Assembly (NCBI RefSeq): GCF_015229955.1
Contig: NZ_JAAKYZ010000002.1
Location: 1 to 64,000, forward strand
Source of the DNA: Campylobacter concisus
GTDB lineage: Bacteria; Campylobacterota; Campylobacteria; Campylobacterales; Campylobacteraceae
DNA: 64,000 nucleotides
Direction: 5' to 3'
Position 1 is the first letter of the stretch, and each line of letters starts with the position of its first letter. Shown here in pieces: positions 36,308-46,423 of this stretch. The position numbers and the translations under genes were made by a program. The notes under the pieces are model-generated. The model was given only the letters and a program-made list of their open reading frames with translations. It was not told the origin of the DNA and ran no database searches.

Positions 36308-37053
36308 TTTTCACTTCGCAAAAGGCTAAATTTAGATATCAAAAATAAAAATATCCTATCTATGAGTACGCCGCAAATGCCGATCGTAAATATGCCAACA
36401 AATATCCTATCTGCACGTGAAAGCTCCTCAGCGTCAAGTATGAGATAGCCTAGCCCGCTAGAAGCTGCGATCATCTCCGCCCCCACAATCGCTCGCATAG
36501 CGTAGCCAAAACCTATGCGCATACCTACAAAAATATCTTTTATGGCATTTTTTAGGATGATTTTGTAAAAAATTTCAAATTTACTAAAACAAAAAATTTT
36601 ACCAACTTCAATAAGCTTCACATCGCAGCTAGTTAGCCCTTTTGAAATGCTTAAAAACATTGGAAAAAACGATGCTAAGATGATAATAATAATTTTTGGA
36701 GTTTCGTTTATACCAAACCAAAGTACCAAAATAGCAATAAGGCTAAGTGGCGGAACATTTCTAAAAAACTCTAGTATCCACTCGTAATAAATACTAGCTT
36801 TTGGAAATAGCGCCGCAACTCCGCCAAAAATAAATGCCAAAACAAAAGCCAAAATATAACCAACAAATATACGCTTAAAGCTAATCATCACATGCGTTAT
36901 TAGCTCGCCGCTTAAGCTCATGTCAAACATCGTTTTAAGTGTCGTAATAGGACTTGGCAAGATATAGGGCGTGAAAATTTCTAGCTCGCAAACGACCTGC
37001 CAGAGAGCAAAGATCACTAGGATCAAAATGCTCTTTTTAAAAATTTCTATCAC
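36304..37053 (-). CDS. ABC importer permease, SsuC/TauC-like
   Basis: 249 residues with six predicted TM segments and the coupling-helix EAA loop KIFCFSKFEIFYKIILKNAI (about 150-170). The start is GTG at 37051-37053, overlapping the upstream stop (GTGA), so translation is coupled to the hydrogenase-like gene before it. The other two importer subunits follow. Confidence 0.91.
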   Translation of the reverse strand: MIEIFKKSILILVIFALWQVVCELEIFTPYILPSPITTLKTMFDMSLSGELITHVMISFKRIFVGYILAFVLAFIFGGVAALFPKASIYYEWILEFFRNVPPLSLIAILVLWFGINETPKIIIIILASFFPMFLSISKGLTSCDVKLIEVGKIFCFSKFEIFYKIILKNAIKDIFVGMRIGFGYAMRAIVGAEMIAASSGLGYLILDAEELSRADRIFVGIFTIGICGVLIDRIFLFLISKFSLLRSEK

Positions 37054-37658
37054 AGCCCATCTCCATTGTGACAGCCATTTTCACAGTATAAAAGCTCGAT
37101 GATCTGATAGTTTTTAAGCTCGCTAAATTTATATGAAAATGCGTTTTGTATCTTTTCTTTACTGCATAAGCTTAGTGTTTTTATGCCTAAATTTTCAAAA
37201 AATCCAGGCGGGATCGGACTTGATTCTATTTTGTTTATTTGTAAATTTATATCGTTTAGCTCTTTAAAATTTTTCCATGTTAAAAATGTAGTTCGCTCTA
37301 ATTTTAAAGAATTTCCAAGCTCAGCCAAGTCCTCACAAGGCGTTGTTATATAAAGCCACTCATCTTCTTTTAGCTTCGAGCTAAGCTCGATGGCGCTTTC
37401 TATTAAAATGGGATTTAAGTTTGAAATATTATTTGAAAATTCTTTGAAATTTGATCTTACAAAATTTACAGCTCTTGGACAGCGACTATCTAAAACTATG
37501 CCTTTAGAGCATAAATTTTTATATGAATTTTTGACATCACGAACATGATCTTTTTCGCATTCTACTATGTTAAAGCCCTTATTTTGCAAGAGCTCTTTTA
37601 ACGCAGAGAAGTCATACATATTTTTTACAACCGGATTTAGCCAAAGTAGCTTTCTCAA
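37050..37658 (-). CDS. Small [FeFe]-hydrogenase H-cluster-like protein
   Basis: 202 residues. Three segments line up in order with the H-cluster loops of iron hydrogenases: LDSRCPRAVNFVRSNF (C60) with TSCCPxW, LYITTPCEDLAELG (C108) with MPCxxK, and the end YCENGCHNGDGL (C192, C196) with CxGGCxxGGG. All four cluster-type Cys are kept, but the catalytic extra Cys and Lys are changed and the domain is about half length, with no ferredoxin part. Likely an Fe-S protein without H2 activity. First gene of the ABC importer operon. The function is unknown; the family call rests on my motif reading. Confidence 0.6.
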   Translation of the reverse strand: MRKLLWLNPVVKNMYDFSALKELLQNKGFNIVECEKDHVRDVKNSYKNLCSKGIVLDSRCPRAVNFVRSNFKEFSNNISNLNPILIESAIELSSKLKEDEWLYITTPCEDLAELGNSLKLERTTFLTWKNFKELNDINLQINKIESSPIPPGFFENLGIKTLSLCSKEKIQNAFSYKFSELKNYQIIELLYCENGCHNGDGL

Positions 37659-37719
37659 GAGTTCTCCGTAATTTTAATAATAGAAATCAAGATTCTATCA
37701 TTTAAAAATTTAAACCAAG

Positions 37720-37752
37720 TAAAAAGAGCCTCTTATGACTAAAATCATAAGA
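37720..37752 (-). terminator. Terminator of the 333-aa gene
   Basis: On the minus strand TCTTATGA-TTTTAG-TCATAAGA, then GGCTCTTTTTAC. An 8-bp stem with a T5 run, 30 bp past the stop. Confidence 0.7.
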
Positions 37753-37781
37753 GATAGGCGGTACAAAAAGCTAAACTTAGC

Positions 37782-38783
37782 CTACACTTTTATATCTAAT
37801 TTCTGTTTTTGCTCCACTTTTTCCATTAGTTTTAGTATATCAACTCCGTTTTTCTCAAGCTGTATTAGCTCCTTAAGATAGGCAAATTTCTCATCTTTAT
37901 TGATGTCGTAAGTGGCTAGTTTCTCGCTTCGTCCGATCACTGAAGCATAGACTTTGTTGCCATCAAGTTTGTCCGTATTTTGCACATTATAAAGCGAGAG
38001 CACGCCCTCTACCACCTCTTTAAAATCCGCCCCACTCTTCATGCCAGCTTTCATAAGCGTAAGAAATCTCTGTCTACTCTCTTCGTCAGTGAAATTTATA
38101 TTTTGTAGCGTCTGGTACTCGATTGGTGGCTTATTAGTGCTTGTTAGCATAGAGATAGCCTTTTTGCCTATCGTAATACTCTCCACGCCGACTCTTTCGC
38201 CAAGATACTGCCTAAGCGCATAATCAATCCACTTATCTTTAAACTCATCTATGCTTAGATCCTTATCGAGTATCTCAAACCCTTCCACGTGGCTCTTGTG
38301 ACCAAGCCCAAGAAGTGTGTTATTAAGTTTTGATGTATACTCTTTTGCAAAGAGATCGACATCTGTTGGATAATATCCTATGATCTCTTCGTGAGCTCTG
38401 CCAAAGCCAAGTGCTTTGGTCTGGTTGATAAAATTTTTGAGATCATTTATCTCATCTTGGCTGACTTGTTTGTCATATCCCATGAGCTTGCCCCAGATGC
38501 TTATCTTGCCATTAGCAGCTATGCCCGAGAGCGAGAAATTGCTAGCAAATGTTAGATTCTCGCTATTTTTTTGAAATTTTGTCGTATTTGTTTCATTTAA
38601 GTTTATTGCCTTACCTCTAGTATCGGTATGACTTTTTTGCTCATCAACCAAACTGCTAGATAAATCATTTAAAGAATTTTTGTCTATATTGGATTTAGTA
38701 TTTTTAGTATCAAGCTCTTGCGCTCTACTACTTTGCGAGCTAACATAAAAATTTGTGCCAACTCCATTTACACTACCTATCAT
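37782..38783 (-). CDS. Hypothetical protein, 333 aa
   Basis: I do not recognise a family. The first 80 residues are polar and low complexity (MIGSVNGVGTNFYVSSQSSR, many S/N/T/K) with no signal peptide, a composition seen in flagellar-type export substrates. Residues 90-330 are mixed helical, including FGRAHEEIIGYYPTDVDLFA and an EF-hand-like YDINKDEKFAYL near 302 that lacks full ligand spacing. It stands alone with its own terminator. Confidence 0.72.
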   Translation of the reverse strand: MIGSVNGVGTNFYVSSQSSRAQELDTKNTKSNIDKNSLNDLSSSLVDEQKSHTDTRGKAINLNETNTTKFQKNSENLTFASNFSLSGIAANGKISIWGKLMGYDKQVSQDEINDLKNFINQTKALGFGRAHEEIIGYYPTDVDLFAKEYTSKLNNTLLGLGHKSHVEGFEILDKDLSIDEFKDKWIDYALRQYLGERVGVESITIGKKAISMLTSTNKPPIEYQTLQNINFTDEESRQRFLTLMKAGMKSGADFKEVVEGVLSLYNVQNTDKLDGNKVYASVIGRSEKLATYDINKDEKFAYLKELIQLEKNGVDILKLMEKVEQKQKLDIKV

Positions 38784-39021
38784 CTCAAATCCTTTGAAAT
38801 TTATAAGATATTTGAAACAAATATCGTCTTTATAAAATAAAATTTTAGCATAGAGTTCAAAGGTAAAAATTTAAATATGATTTTATGTTAAAAGATTTAC
38901 AACTTTTAACTATGAAATTTTATGTTTTTTGGTTAATAAATTTGATAGACAATTAAAGAATTTTATAGCTTGAGAAAGCTTTTGAAAGAAAGATTTTATT
39001 TTAAAAGTGGGGGTTTTATAT

Positions 39022-39051
39022 AAAAAATAAAAAAGAGAGCCGAAGCTCTCT
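39022..39051 (-). terminator. Terminator of the S10-spc-alpha cluster
   Basis: On the minus strand AGAGAGC-TTCG-GCTCTCT followed by TTTTTATTTTTT, 6 bp past the rplQ stop. The UUCG tetraloop makes it very stable. Confidence 0.92.
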
Positions 39052-39057
39052 AAATAA

Positions 39058-39414
39058 TTATTCAGCTACTAGCTCTATATAAGCCATCTCTGCCGCGTCG
39101 CCTCTGCGAACACGAGTCTTGATAATTCTTGTATAGCCGCCATTGCGCTCTTTAAATTTTGGAGCTACTTCAGTAACTAATTTATTTGTTGTTTCTTTAT
39201 CTTGTAAAGAAGCAAATACTGCTCTGTGAGCATTAGAATCACCTTTTCTAGCTCTTGTGATTAGCTTTTCAACATAGCTTCTAAGCTCTTTTGCTTTTGG
39301 TAAAGTCGTCTCTATCTTTTCGCTTTTGATGATAGCTATCGCCAAATTTTTAAGCAATGCAGATCTATGAGATGACGTTCTACCAAGTTTGCGATATCCG
39401 TGTTTATGTCTCAT
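39058..39414 (-). CDS. rplQ: Ribosomal protein bL17
   Basis: 118 residues, full length. [20 protein letters not shown] is the invariant start; the C-terminal [20 protein letters not shown] also matches. Part of the large subunit near the tunnel exit. Last gene of the cluster, 11 bp after rpoA, followed by the terminator. Confidence 0.98.
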   Translation of the reverse strand: MRHKHGYRKLGRTSSHRSALLKNLAIAIIKSEKIETTLPKAKELRSYVEKLITRARKGDSNAHRAVFASLQDKETTNKLVTEVAPKFKERNGGYTRIIKTRVRRGDAAEMAYIELVAE

Positions 39415-39425
39415 CTATTGTCCTT

Positions 39426-40442
39426 TTATTCTTTTACACTAATTTGTGCTTTGAGCTCGGTTATTTTCTTTCTTAGTTGCTCTTTGCCATCTTTTAACAC
39501 ATCGGCACCAACTGGATAGCCTATCTCTTCCATAACCGCTTTAATCTCTTCAAGAGATTTTTTACCTAAATTTTTAAGCTCTTTAAGCTCGTTTTCGTCC
39601 ATTAATGCAAGCTCGCCGATAAATCTAATATCAGCTTTATCAAGGCAGTTGAAGCTTCTAGCACTTAAATTTAGATCTTCCACGCTAGAAAGCAACTTTG
39701 AAAACTCGCCGCCTGCACTTGAACTAGCAACTGGAGTACTAACATCAATATCCAAAATTCCTTTAAATACTGACATTTGTTGATACATAGCTTCTAAACA
39801 ATTTTTAAAAGCCTCTATTGGGCTAACTTGACCATCAGTTGTTATAGTAAATATGATCTTTTCATAGTCTGGATCATCCTCAACCAAGACATTTTGTATA
39901 TCGTAAACTGCTTTTTTAACAGGTGTAAAAAAAGCATCAAGTGCGATATAGTCATCTTCGGTCTCTTCTCTGATCTCTTCACTAGGCACATATCCGATAC
40001 CTTTTTGAATGATAACTGAAAAATTTAACTCAGCATCTTCATTTATTGTAGCAAGGTATGCGTCTGGGTTAACGATCTCAACTAGATCATTATTTAGATC
40101 AGCCCCAGTTATCTCTTTTGGTCCTTTAAAGCTATACTCTATAACTTCGCGCTCACTGGTGCTTTTTAATTTAAATCTGATCTTTTTCAAATTTATAATA
40201 AAAAAAGCTACGTCTTCTAGCATACCACGCATACTGTCAAATTCGTGGCTAACGCCTTTTATCTTTACACCAATAGGAGCAAAACCTACCGTACTTGTGT
40301 AAAGAAGACGACGCAATGGGTGAGCCAAAGTAACAGCATAACCTGCTTCAAAAGGGTACGCTGTAATGTTAGCAACATTTTCGCTAATACTTTTAACTTC
40401 AATTTCAGTTGGCATATAAGCTGATGTAGTAATCTTTCTCAT
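39426..40442 (-). CDS. rpoA: RNA polymerase alpha subunit
   Basis: 338 residues. The N-terminal dimerisation domain (about 1-230) includes [20 protein letters not shown]; the C-terminal domain (about 255-325) has [16 protein letters not shown] and [20 protein letters not shown], which contact UP elements and activators. Length is normal for epsilonproteobacteria. Spacing to rpsD is 14 bp. Confidence 0.98.
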   Translation of the reverse strand: MRKITTSAYMPTEIEVKSISENVANITAYPFEAGYAVTLAHPLRRLLYTSTVGFAPIGVKIKGVSHEFDSMRGMLEDVAFFIINLKKIRFKLKSTSEREVIEYSFKGPKEITGADLNNDLVEIVNPDAYLATINEDAELNFSVIIQKGIGYVPSEEIREETEDDYIALDAFFTPVKKAVYDIQNVLVEDDPDYEKIIFTITTDGQVSPIEAFKNCLEAMYQQMSVFKGILDIDVSTPVASSSAGGEFSKLLSSVEDLNLSARSFNCLDKADIRFIGELALMDENELKELKNLGKKSLEEIKAVMEEIGYPVGADVLKDGKEQLRKKITELKAQISVKE

Positions 40443-40456
40443 CTTTATACCCTCTA

Positions 40457-41083
40457 TTATTTTGAATAAAGCTCTACTATAAATCTTTCCTCAACAGGAA
40501 TGATAACCTCTTCTCTTTCTGGATTTCTAGTGAAAATTCCAAATTTTTTCTCTTTTTCAACATCTACCCAAGCAACAATACCAGTTTGCGCTGTAAGATC
40601 TATTGCACGAACAATTTGTGGATTGTTCTTAGATTTTTCAACAATCTCTACTTTTGCACCAGGTTCAACTCTGTAAGATGGTATATCTACTCTTTTACCA
40701 TTTACTAAAATATGTCCATGAGTTACTAGCTGACGAGCAAAACGACGAGTTGTTGCAAAGCCCATTCTATAAACAACATTATCTAATCTTTGCTCTAATA
40801 GTTGAACCAAAAGAGCACCGGTATTACCTTCGCGGCGTGCTGCTTCTTGAAATAATCTTCTAAATTGTTTCTCAGAAACACCATACATAAATTTAGCTTT
40901 TTGCTTCTCGCGAAGTTGTAAGCCATATTCGCTTATTTTTGCTCTTCTTTGTCCATGTTGTCCTGGCGCATAAGGTCTTTTTTCAAAAGCACTTTTACCA
41001 GCAAGTCTTCTTTCGCCTTTTAACGCAAGAGACACACCAAGACGTCTTTCTAATTTTTCAACAGGTCCTGTATATCTAGCCAT
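40457..41083 (-). CDS. rpsD: Ribosomal protein uS4
   Basis: 208 residues with the S4 RNA-binding domain at about 97-160 ([34 protein letters not shown]). Early assembly protein of the small subunit. It has no N-terminal zinc Cys set, so it is the Cys-free form. It lies between rpsK and rpoA, the standard alpha operon place. Confidence 0.98.
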   Translation of the reverse strand: MARYTGPVEKLERRLGVSLALKGERRLAGKSAFEKRPYAPGQHGQRRAKISEYGLQLREKQKAKFMYGVSEKQFRRLFQEAARREGNTGALLVQLLEQRLDNVVYRMGFATTRRFARQLVTHGHILVNGKRVDIPSYRVEPGAKVEIVEKSKNNPQIVRAIDLTAQTGIVAWVDVEKEKKFGIFTRNPEREEVIIPVEERFIVELYSK

Positions 41084-41108
41084 AATAATTTCTCCTATTT
41101 TTCTCTAA

Positions 41109-41501
41109 TTATACGCGGCGGCGTTTTGGCGGTCTACAACCATTGTGTGGTAAAGGTGTAATGTCTTTAAAGAAAGATACCTTAATTCCTTCAACAGTTC
41201 CTACACTTTTAACAGCTGTTTCACGTCCGCTACCTGGACCTTGAACCTTAATACCAACTTCTTTTATACCATGCTCTTTTGCTTTATTTAGAGCATCTTC
41301 AACTGCCTGCTGAGCTGCATAAGGAGTTGATTTTTTACTACCTTTAAAGCCTAAGCCGCCTGCACTACTCCATGCAATAGCATTTCCCATTTCATCAGTT
41401 ACAGTTACCATAGTGTTGTTAAATGTTGCACTGATATAAACGATACCTTTGGCTATGCTTTTTCTAACTACTTTTTTCTTAACAATTTTTCTTTTCGCCA
41501 T
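41109..41501 (-). CDS. rpsK: Ribosomal protein uS11
   Basis: 130 residues, full length. Marks are [20 protein letters not shown] and the end [10 protein letters not shown]. Forms the platform of the small subunit near the E-site mRNA. 22 bp after rpsM. Confidence 0.98.
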   Translation of the reverse strand: MAKRKIVKKKVVRKSIAKGIVYISATFNNTMVTVTDEMGNAIAWSSAGGLGFKGSKKSTPYAAQQAVEDALNKAKEHGIKEVGIKVQGPGSGRETAVKSVGTVEGIKVSFFKDITPLPHNGCRPPKRRRV

Positions 41502-41523
41502 TTATTATCCTTTAACCCTTGCC

Positions 41524-41892
41524 TTACTTAGTAGCTGCACCGACAGTTTTACGTCTGCCTTTTCTGGTTCTAGCATTAGTTTTAGTCTTTTGACCACGAA
41601 CAGGAAGACCTTTTCTGTGGCGAAGACCTCTATAACTTCCAAGATCCATAAGAGCTTTGATATCCATAGCAACTTGTTTTCTCAAATCACCCTCAACGAT
41701 ATGATGCTCTTGAATTTCTTTACGGATGGCTGCCGCTTCGTCTTCACTAAGCTCATAAACTCTCTTGTCGTAAGAAATTCCAGCTGCGTCAAGAATTTGA
41801 CGAGATTTATAAAGACCTATACCATAGATATAAGTCAAACCATACTCTATTCTCTTTTTGTTTGGTAAATCTACACCTGCAATACGTGCCAT
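41524..41892 (-). CDS. rpsM: Ribosomal protein uS13
   Basis: 122 residues. [20 protein letters not shown] start, and [19 protein letters not shown] in the tail that reaches the P-site tRNA. 3 bp after rpmJ. Confidence 0.98.
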   Translation of the reverse strand: MARIAGVDLPNKKRIEYGLTYIYGIGLYKSRQILDAAGISYDKRVYELSEDEAAAIRKEIQEHHIVEGDLRKQVAMDIKALMDLGSYRGLRHRKGLPVRGQKTKTNARTRKGRRKTVGAATK

Positions 41893-41895
41893 GCC

Positions 41896-42009
41896 TTATC
41901 CTTGTCTTTGTTTATGTTTTGGATTTTCGCAGATAACACGAATTATGCCACTACGTTTGACAATTTTACATTTGTCACACATCTTCTTTACAGAAGGACG
42001 AACTTTCAT
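41896..42009 (-). CDS. rpmJ: Ribosomal protein bL36
   Basis: 37 residues, [20 protein letters not shown] onward, ending KHKQRQG. The zinc ligands C11, C14, C27 and H32 are all present, so this is the zinc-binding form. It sits directly before rpsM and is preceded by a 189-bp hairpin-rich spacer after infA. Confidence 0.97.
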   Translation of the reverse strand: MKVRPSVKKMCDKCKIVKRSGIIRVICENPKHKQRQG

Positions 42010-42017
42010 TTTAGTCT

Positions 42018-42153
42018 CCTAAAAATTTATTCCACTTTTTTAGGGGCTGCATCAGGTCTAAAGAAAGAATTTAGACCAACTATTTTCAAAATAAGTGGGG
42101 AATTTTGAAAATAATTCTTCATACAGCTTTTCGCAAAGCTTGGATTTTATCCA
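42018..42153 (-). other. Chain of hairpins in the infA-rpmJ spacer
   Basis: Five stems in a row: CCTAAAAA/TTTTTAGG (42018-42044), GGTCTAAA/TTTAGACC (42055-42077), TATTTTCAAAAT/ATTTTGAAAATA (42081-42113), AGCTTT/AAAGCT (42125-42140) and TGGA/TCCA (42141-42153). No gene fits here. Elsewhere genes in this cluster are 0-34 bp apart, except rplF-rpsH. Confidence 0.6.
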
Positions 42154-42198
42154 AAACCAGCTTTAAATTTACTTAGCATATTTGCCAAAAGGCTAAAT

Positions 42199-42417
42199 TT
42201 ACTTATATCTATAAGTGATCCTGCCCTTATCTAGGCTATATGGCGTAAGTTCTACTTTTACCCGGTCGCCAGGCATTATCTTTATATAATGCATTCTCAT
42301 TTTTCCGGCGATATGACATAAAATTATATGTTTGTTGTCAAGCTCAACTTTAAAAGTTGCATTTGGTAGTGCTTCAACAACATTTCCATCAATCTCAATG
42401 ACATCGTCTTTTGCCAC
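42199..42417 (-). CDS. infA: Translation initiation factor IF-1
   Basis: 72 residues, the standard length, a single OB (S1) fold: [20 protein letters not shown] and [20 protein letters not shown]. It binds the ribosomal A site in initiation. 34 bp after map. Confidence 0.98.
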
Positions 42418-42451
42418 AAACTCTCCTTTCTTTAAATTTTTGCTATAAATT

Positions 42452-43210
42452 TTATACTTGGCTTAAAATTTCAGCTTTGCCATTAACTATCGCCATACAA
42501 TGCTCATAGTGGCTAGTTCTCAAACCATCTTTTGAGGTTACTTTCCAGTTATCACTTCCTAAAACTGGTGTGCCGTCTTTTTGGCAGATCATCGGCTCTA
42601 TACAAAATACCATTCCCTCTTTTATCTTTGGTCCAGCTTTTGGGTTGTTTCCATCAAGGTAGTTTGGAATTTCTGGCTCTTCGTGTGGCCTTTTTCCTAT
42701 ACCGTGACCACAATATCCACGTAAAGGTACATAGCCTCTGCCTAGTATAAATTTCTCAAGCTCGTAGCAAATTTCTTTAAAATGCATACCAGCTCTTATG
42801 AAATCAATAGCAAAATATAGTGCATCTTTTGAGCAAGCAATCAAAGCCTCGTCTTCTTTTGAAATTTTACCAACTCCAAATGTCCTAGCCGAATCACCAA
42901 AATAACCATCTAAATTTGAGCCGATATCAACGCTAACGATATCACCCTCTTTTAGTTTGTATTCATTTGGGATTCCGTGGATCACCACTTCATTGACGCT
43001 TATGCAAGCTGCATTTGGAAAGCCATAAAGACCTTTAAAAGCAGGTTTTGCCCCAGCAGCCCTTATCATATCTTCACAAATTTTATCTATCTCAAGAAGG
43101 GAAATTCCAGGCTTTATAATCATAGAAATGTGATCAAGAGTTCGAGCGACGATCTTGTTCGCCGCTCTCATTTTCTCTATCTCAGCTGGTCTTTTAAGCG
43201 TGATAGCCAT
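42452..43210 (-). CDS. map: Methionine aminopeptidase, type I
   Basis: 252 residues with the pita-bread fold and metal ligands in [20 protein letters not shown] (two Asp), [19 protein letters not shown] (His), FCIEPM (Glu) and the late Glu in SHYEHCMAI. It removes the N-terminal Met of new proteins. 1 bp after secY; in other bacteria adk often lies here, but it is absent. Confidence 0.97.
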   Translation of the reverse strand: MAITLKRPAEIEKMRAANKIVARTLDHISMIIKPGISLLEIDKICEDMIRAAGAKPAFKGLYGFPNAACISVNEVVIHGIPNEYKLKEGDIVSVDIGSNLDGYFGDSARTFGVGKISKEDEALIACSKDALYFAIDFIRAGMHFKEICYELEKFILGRGYVPLRGYCGHGIGKRPHEEPEIPNYLDGNNPKAGPKIKEGMVFCIEPMICQKDGTPVLGSDNWKVTSKDGLRTSHYEHCMAIVNGKAEILSQV

Positions 43211-43211
43211 T

Positions 43212-44474
43212 TTATAGACCTACTGCGCTTAGAGTTTGGTATTTGTTTGTATAAGACTGGGCTTCTATACGCCTCATCGTATCAAGCGCTACTGAAACCA
43301 CGATAAGTACTGATGTGCCACCAAAATAAAATGGAACACCCATAGTCTTTACAAGTACCCAAGGTAGTGTTGAAATGATACCCAAGTATAAAGCACCGCC
43401 CAAAGTTAGCCTGCCAGCTACTTCATTTAGATAGCTAGCTGTACTCTCGCCTGGTCTAACGCCTGGGATAAATCCGCCTTGTTTCTTTAAATTTTCACTT
43501 ATATCTTTTGTGTTAAACACGATTGATGCGTAGAAAAACGCAAAGAAGATGATAAATAAAAATGTTAAAAAGTTAAACATATAGCCATTTGGACTTAAAA
43601 AGTCGTTGATAGCTTGGATGATTGGATTTGTACTAGCTTGTAAAATCGTACTTGGAAACATCAAAATCGCACTAGCAAATATCGGTGGAATAACACCGCT
43701 TAAATTTACTTTGATCGGTATATAGTTCATTATACGTTTGTTTTGATTTTCCATTATCACTTTTCTTGAGTAAGAAATAGGGATACGCCTTTCACCCATC
43801 TCAACAAATATAATAGCACCGATGGTGGCTAAGATGATCGCTAAAATAGCGATGACTGTTAGGAAATTCATCTCAGAGGTGTTTACTAAATTTACAGTTC
43901 CACCGATCGCACTAGGTATGCCAGAGACGATACCGGCAAAGATGATAAGACTTATGCCGTTGCCTATACCACGTTGCGTTATTTGCTCACCTATCCACAT
44001 AAGCAGCATAGTTCCAGTTAGCATAGATACAGCAGAGATCGCGATAAATAAATTTATATCTATCATGATAGCTTGTTCGCCACCGCGTCCGCTTAAGCTT
44101 TGAAGTCCGATAGAAACACCGATTGATTGTACAAGAGTGATAACGATGGTTGCATAACGTATGATTTGCATATATTTTTGCATACCGTCACGCTCTTTTT
44201 TCATCTGACCTAATTTTGGAAATGTTGCTGCTAAAAGCTCCATAATGATCGAAGCTGTAATGTAAGGCATGATACCTAAAGAGATAATACTTAAACGCTC
44301 AGCAGCCTTACCACTAAACATATTAAACAGACCCAAGGCATTGCTATTGTTTGAATTAAAAAATTCTTTAATTACGTCGACATTAACACCAGGAACTGGC
44401 ACATAAGCCAGTATCCTGTATGCGAACAAAAATGCCAACGTGATTAAAATCTTGTTGGTCAGTGTTTTATCCAT
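43212..44474 (-). CDS. secY: Protein translocase subunit SecY
   Basis: 420 residues with ten TM segments, beginning LTNKILITLAFLFAYRILAY and including GIMPYITASIIMELL and ITQRGIGNGISLIIFAGI. Forms the Sec channel in the inner membrane that exports the periplasmic proteins coded around it. Shares one base with rplO. Confidence 0.98.
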   Translation of the reverse strand: MDKTLTNKILITLAFLFAYRILAYVPVPGVNVDVIKEFFNSNNSNALGLFNMFSGKAAERLSIISLGIMPYITASIIMELLAATFPKLGQMKKERDGMQKYMQIIRYATIVITLVQSIGVSIGLQSLSGRGGEQAIMIDINLFIAISAVSMLTGTMLLMWIGEQITQRGIGNGISLIIFAGIVSGIPSAIGGTVNLVNTSEMNFLTVIAILAIILATIGAIIFVEMGERRIPISYSRKVIMENQNKRIMNYIPIKVNLSGVIPPIFASAILMFPSTILQASTNPIIQAINDFLSPNGYMFNFLTFLFIIFFAFFYASIVFNTKDISENLKKQGGFIPGVRPGESTASYLNEVAGRLTLGGALYLGIISTLPWVLVKTMGVPFYFGGTSVLIVVSVALDTMRRIEAQSYTNKYQTLSAVGL

Positions 44475-44875
44475 TATTTTGTTCCGCTAACGATAACGTT
44501 CTCGTCTTTTATCTTTGAAGCAAGAGCTTTTGCGCTTGCACCGATTAGTTTTATCTTAGTAACGCTCTTTGAAATTTTATGAACGCTAGCTATTGTTGCT
44601 ATTGAAATTTCAGCAAGCTCTTTTATAGCTGCAATTTTCTCGACATTAATAACATAAGGTTTTTCAAATTTAGAAGTAAAACCTACTTTTGGAAGACGCC
44701 TTTGAAGTGGTTGCTGTCCGCCCTCAAAACCTCTTTTCTCATTGTAGCCTTTTCTTGCTCTTTGGCCTTTGTTACCTTTGCCAGCAGTTTTGCCATTGCC
44801 GCTACCTTGACCACGACCTAATCTTTTGGTTGCATGAGTTGAACCTGCAGCAGGTGTTAATTTTTCTAATGCCAT
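44474..44875 (-). CDS. rplO: Ribosomal protein uL15
   Basis: 133 residues; [20 protein letters not shown] and [18 protein letters not shown] are typical. Late assembly protein of the large subunit. It follows rpsE directly; the rpmD (uL30) gene that often stands between them is absent, as usual in this group. Confidence 0.98.
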   Translation of the reverse strand: MALEKLTPAAGSTHATKRLGRGQGSGNGKTAGKGNKGQRARKGYNEKRGFEGGQQPLQRRLPKVGFTSKFEKPYVINVEKIAAIKELAEISIATIASVHKISKSVTKIKLIGASAKALASKIKDENVIVSGTK

Positions 44876-44890
44876 CTTAACTCCTTTCTC

Positions 44891-45334
44891 TTAGCTTTTT
44901 AGCAAACTAAGTGCTTTTATAGTAGCACGAACGACGTTTGCTGAGTTGTTTGAGCCAAGTGATTTAGTAAGGATATCCTTAATACCTGCAAGCTCGATAA
45001 TAGGACGTGCACTACCACCAGCGATAACACCAGTACCTTCGCTAGCTGGACGAAGTAGCATTCTACTTGCGTTGTATTTTACCTCTACATCATGAGGGAT
45101 AGTTGTGCCTTTGATCTTAACGTGGATAATATTTTTAAATGCGTCGTCAATTGCTTTTCTCATCGCATCTGGCACCTCTTTAGCTTTGCCATATCCAAAG
45201 CCAACTAGACCATTTCTATTACCAACAACAACTAAAGCTGTAAATCTAAATCTACGACCACCTTTAACAACCTTTGTAACCCGACCGATATCGACGATTA
45301 CTTCTTCAAATTCTTCTCTATTATATTTTTCCAT
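44891..45334 (-). CDS. rpsE: Ribosomal protein uS5
   Basis: 147 residues, slightly shorter than E. coli S5 at the N-terminus. The double-stranded RNA-binding part has [20 protein letters not shown]; later [20 protein letters not shown]. Helps decoding fidelity. 15 bp after rplR. Confidence 0.98.
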   Translation of the reverse strand: MEKYNREEFEEVIVDIGRVTKVVKGGRRFRFTALVVVGNRNGLVGFGYGKAKEVPDAMRKAIDDAFKNIIHVKIKGTTIPHDVEVKYNASRMLLRPASEGTGVIAGGSARPIIELAGIKDILTKSLGSNNSANVVRATIKALSLLKS

Positions 45335-45349
45335 CGATTTTCCTTTGGG

Positions 45350-45706
45350 TTATAGCTTGATGCCATTTTCTCTTAAAGCTTCAGCAAATGCTGCGATAAC
45401 GCCATGATACAAATAACCATTTCTATCAAAAACTGCAACATCTATCTTCTTAGCTTTTAAAGCCTTAGCAAATTCTTTAGCTAAAGTGACCGCACCTTCT
45501 TTATTTGCTTTTATGCCTATCTTTCTACCATCTACTGCAGCTAGTGTAGTAGCTGTAACGTCGTCAATCGCTTGAACATAAAGAGTTCTGTTTGATTTGA
45601 AAATAGAAACTCTTGGGCAAGTTGCAACACCAGAAATTTTACCTCTGATTCTTCTTTTTCTCTTAATTCTAAGAGCGATTTTTCTTTTTAGTACTTTTGC
45701 TGTCAT
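45350..45706 (-). CDS. rplR: Ribosomal protein uL18
   Basis: 118 residues; [20 protein letters not shown] and [20 protein letters not shown] are the family marks. Binds 5S rRNA. 10 bp after rplF. Confidence 0.98.
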   Translation of the reverse strand: MTAKVLKRKIALRIKRKRRIRGKISGVATCPRVSIFKSNRTLYVQAIDDVTATTLAAVDGRKIGIKANKEGAVTLAKEFAKALKAKKIDVAVFDRNGYLYHGVIAAFAEALRENGIKL

Positions 45707-45716
45707 TTACCGCCCC

Positions 45717-46253
45717 TTACTTCTTGGATGTCTTGCCCGCTTTGCGGATAATACGTTCTTCTAGATATTTAACGCCCTTACCTTTATATGGCTCAGGTGG
45801 TCTAAATCCTCTAACTTGAGCAGCCACTTGGCCTACTACTTGTTTGTCATCGCCTTTGATAGTAATAACGTTTTTCTCAACACTAGCTTCAACGCCTGCT
45901 GGTAGCTCATAGTTGATAAGGTGTGAAAAACCAAGAGAAAGCTCTAAAATTTTACCTTTTGCAGCTGCTTTGTAACCAACGCCGTTGATCTCAAGCTGGC
46001 GAGTGAATCCCGCAGTGATACCAGTTACGATATTATTAGCAAGTGCTCTATATGTTCCCCAGTAAGCTCTGCTTTGGCGATCTTCGCCTTTTGGAGCAAA
46101 AACTATATGACCATTTTCTATCTTGACATCAACGTGACCTTTTGTGTCAAGCTCTTTTATATGATTGCCCTTTTTAAATTTTAGGACATTATTTTCAACG
46201 CTAACGTCTACACCACTTGGGATAGCGATAGGCTGTTTTCCAATACGTGACAT
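45717..46253 (-). CDS. rplF: Ribosomal protein uL6
   Basis: 178 residues; [20 protein letters not shown] start and C-terminal [19 protein letters not shown]. Two tandem L6 folds near the factor-binding site. Preceded by a 190-bp structured spacer after rpsH. Confidence 0.98.
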   Translation of the reverse strand: MSRIGKQPIAIPSGVDVSVENNVLKFKKGNHIKELDTKGHVDVKIENGHIVFAPKGEDRQSRAYWGTYRALANNIVTGITAGFTRQLEINGVGYKAAAKGKILELSLGFSHLINYELPAGVEASVEKNVITIKGDDKQVVGQVAAQVRGFRPPEPYKGKGVKYLEERIIRKAGKTSKK

Positions 46254-46274
46254 TTTTTTCCTTTACTTGTCTAG

Positions 46275-46423
46275 GGTGTTCCTACATTTACGAATAAACA
46301 CCACAATGCCGTAAATTTTATCGTCAAATTTGACGAAACCTTCATTTGAATTTCTAAATTTAGCTTTGGCAAAATCTAAAATTTTACCAAGCTAAAAATT
46401 TAACCTTACCTTCATAAGGTTAA
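46275..46423 (-). other. Chain of hairpins in the rpsH-rplF spacer
   Basis: Four stems: GGTGTT/AACACC (46275-46302), the perfect 16-bp palindrome TCGTCAAATTTGACGA (46321-46336), a long imperfect stem TAGCTTTGGCAAAAT/ATTTTACCAAGCTA (46361-46394), and TTAACCTTA/TAAGGTTAA (46400-46423). No coding frame fits the 190-bp gap. Likely mRNA structure, possibly attenuation or processing. Confidence 0.6.
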
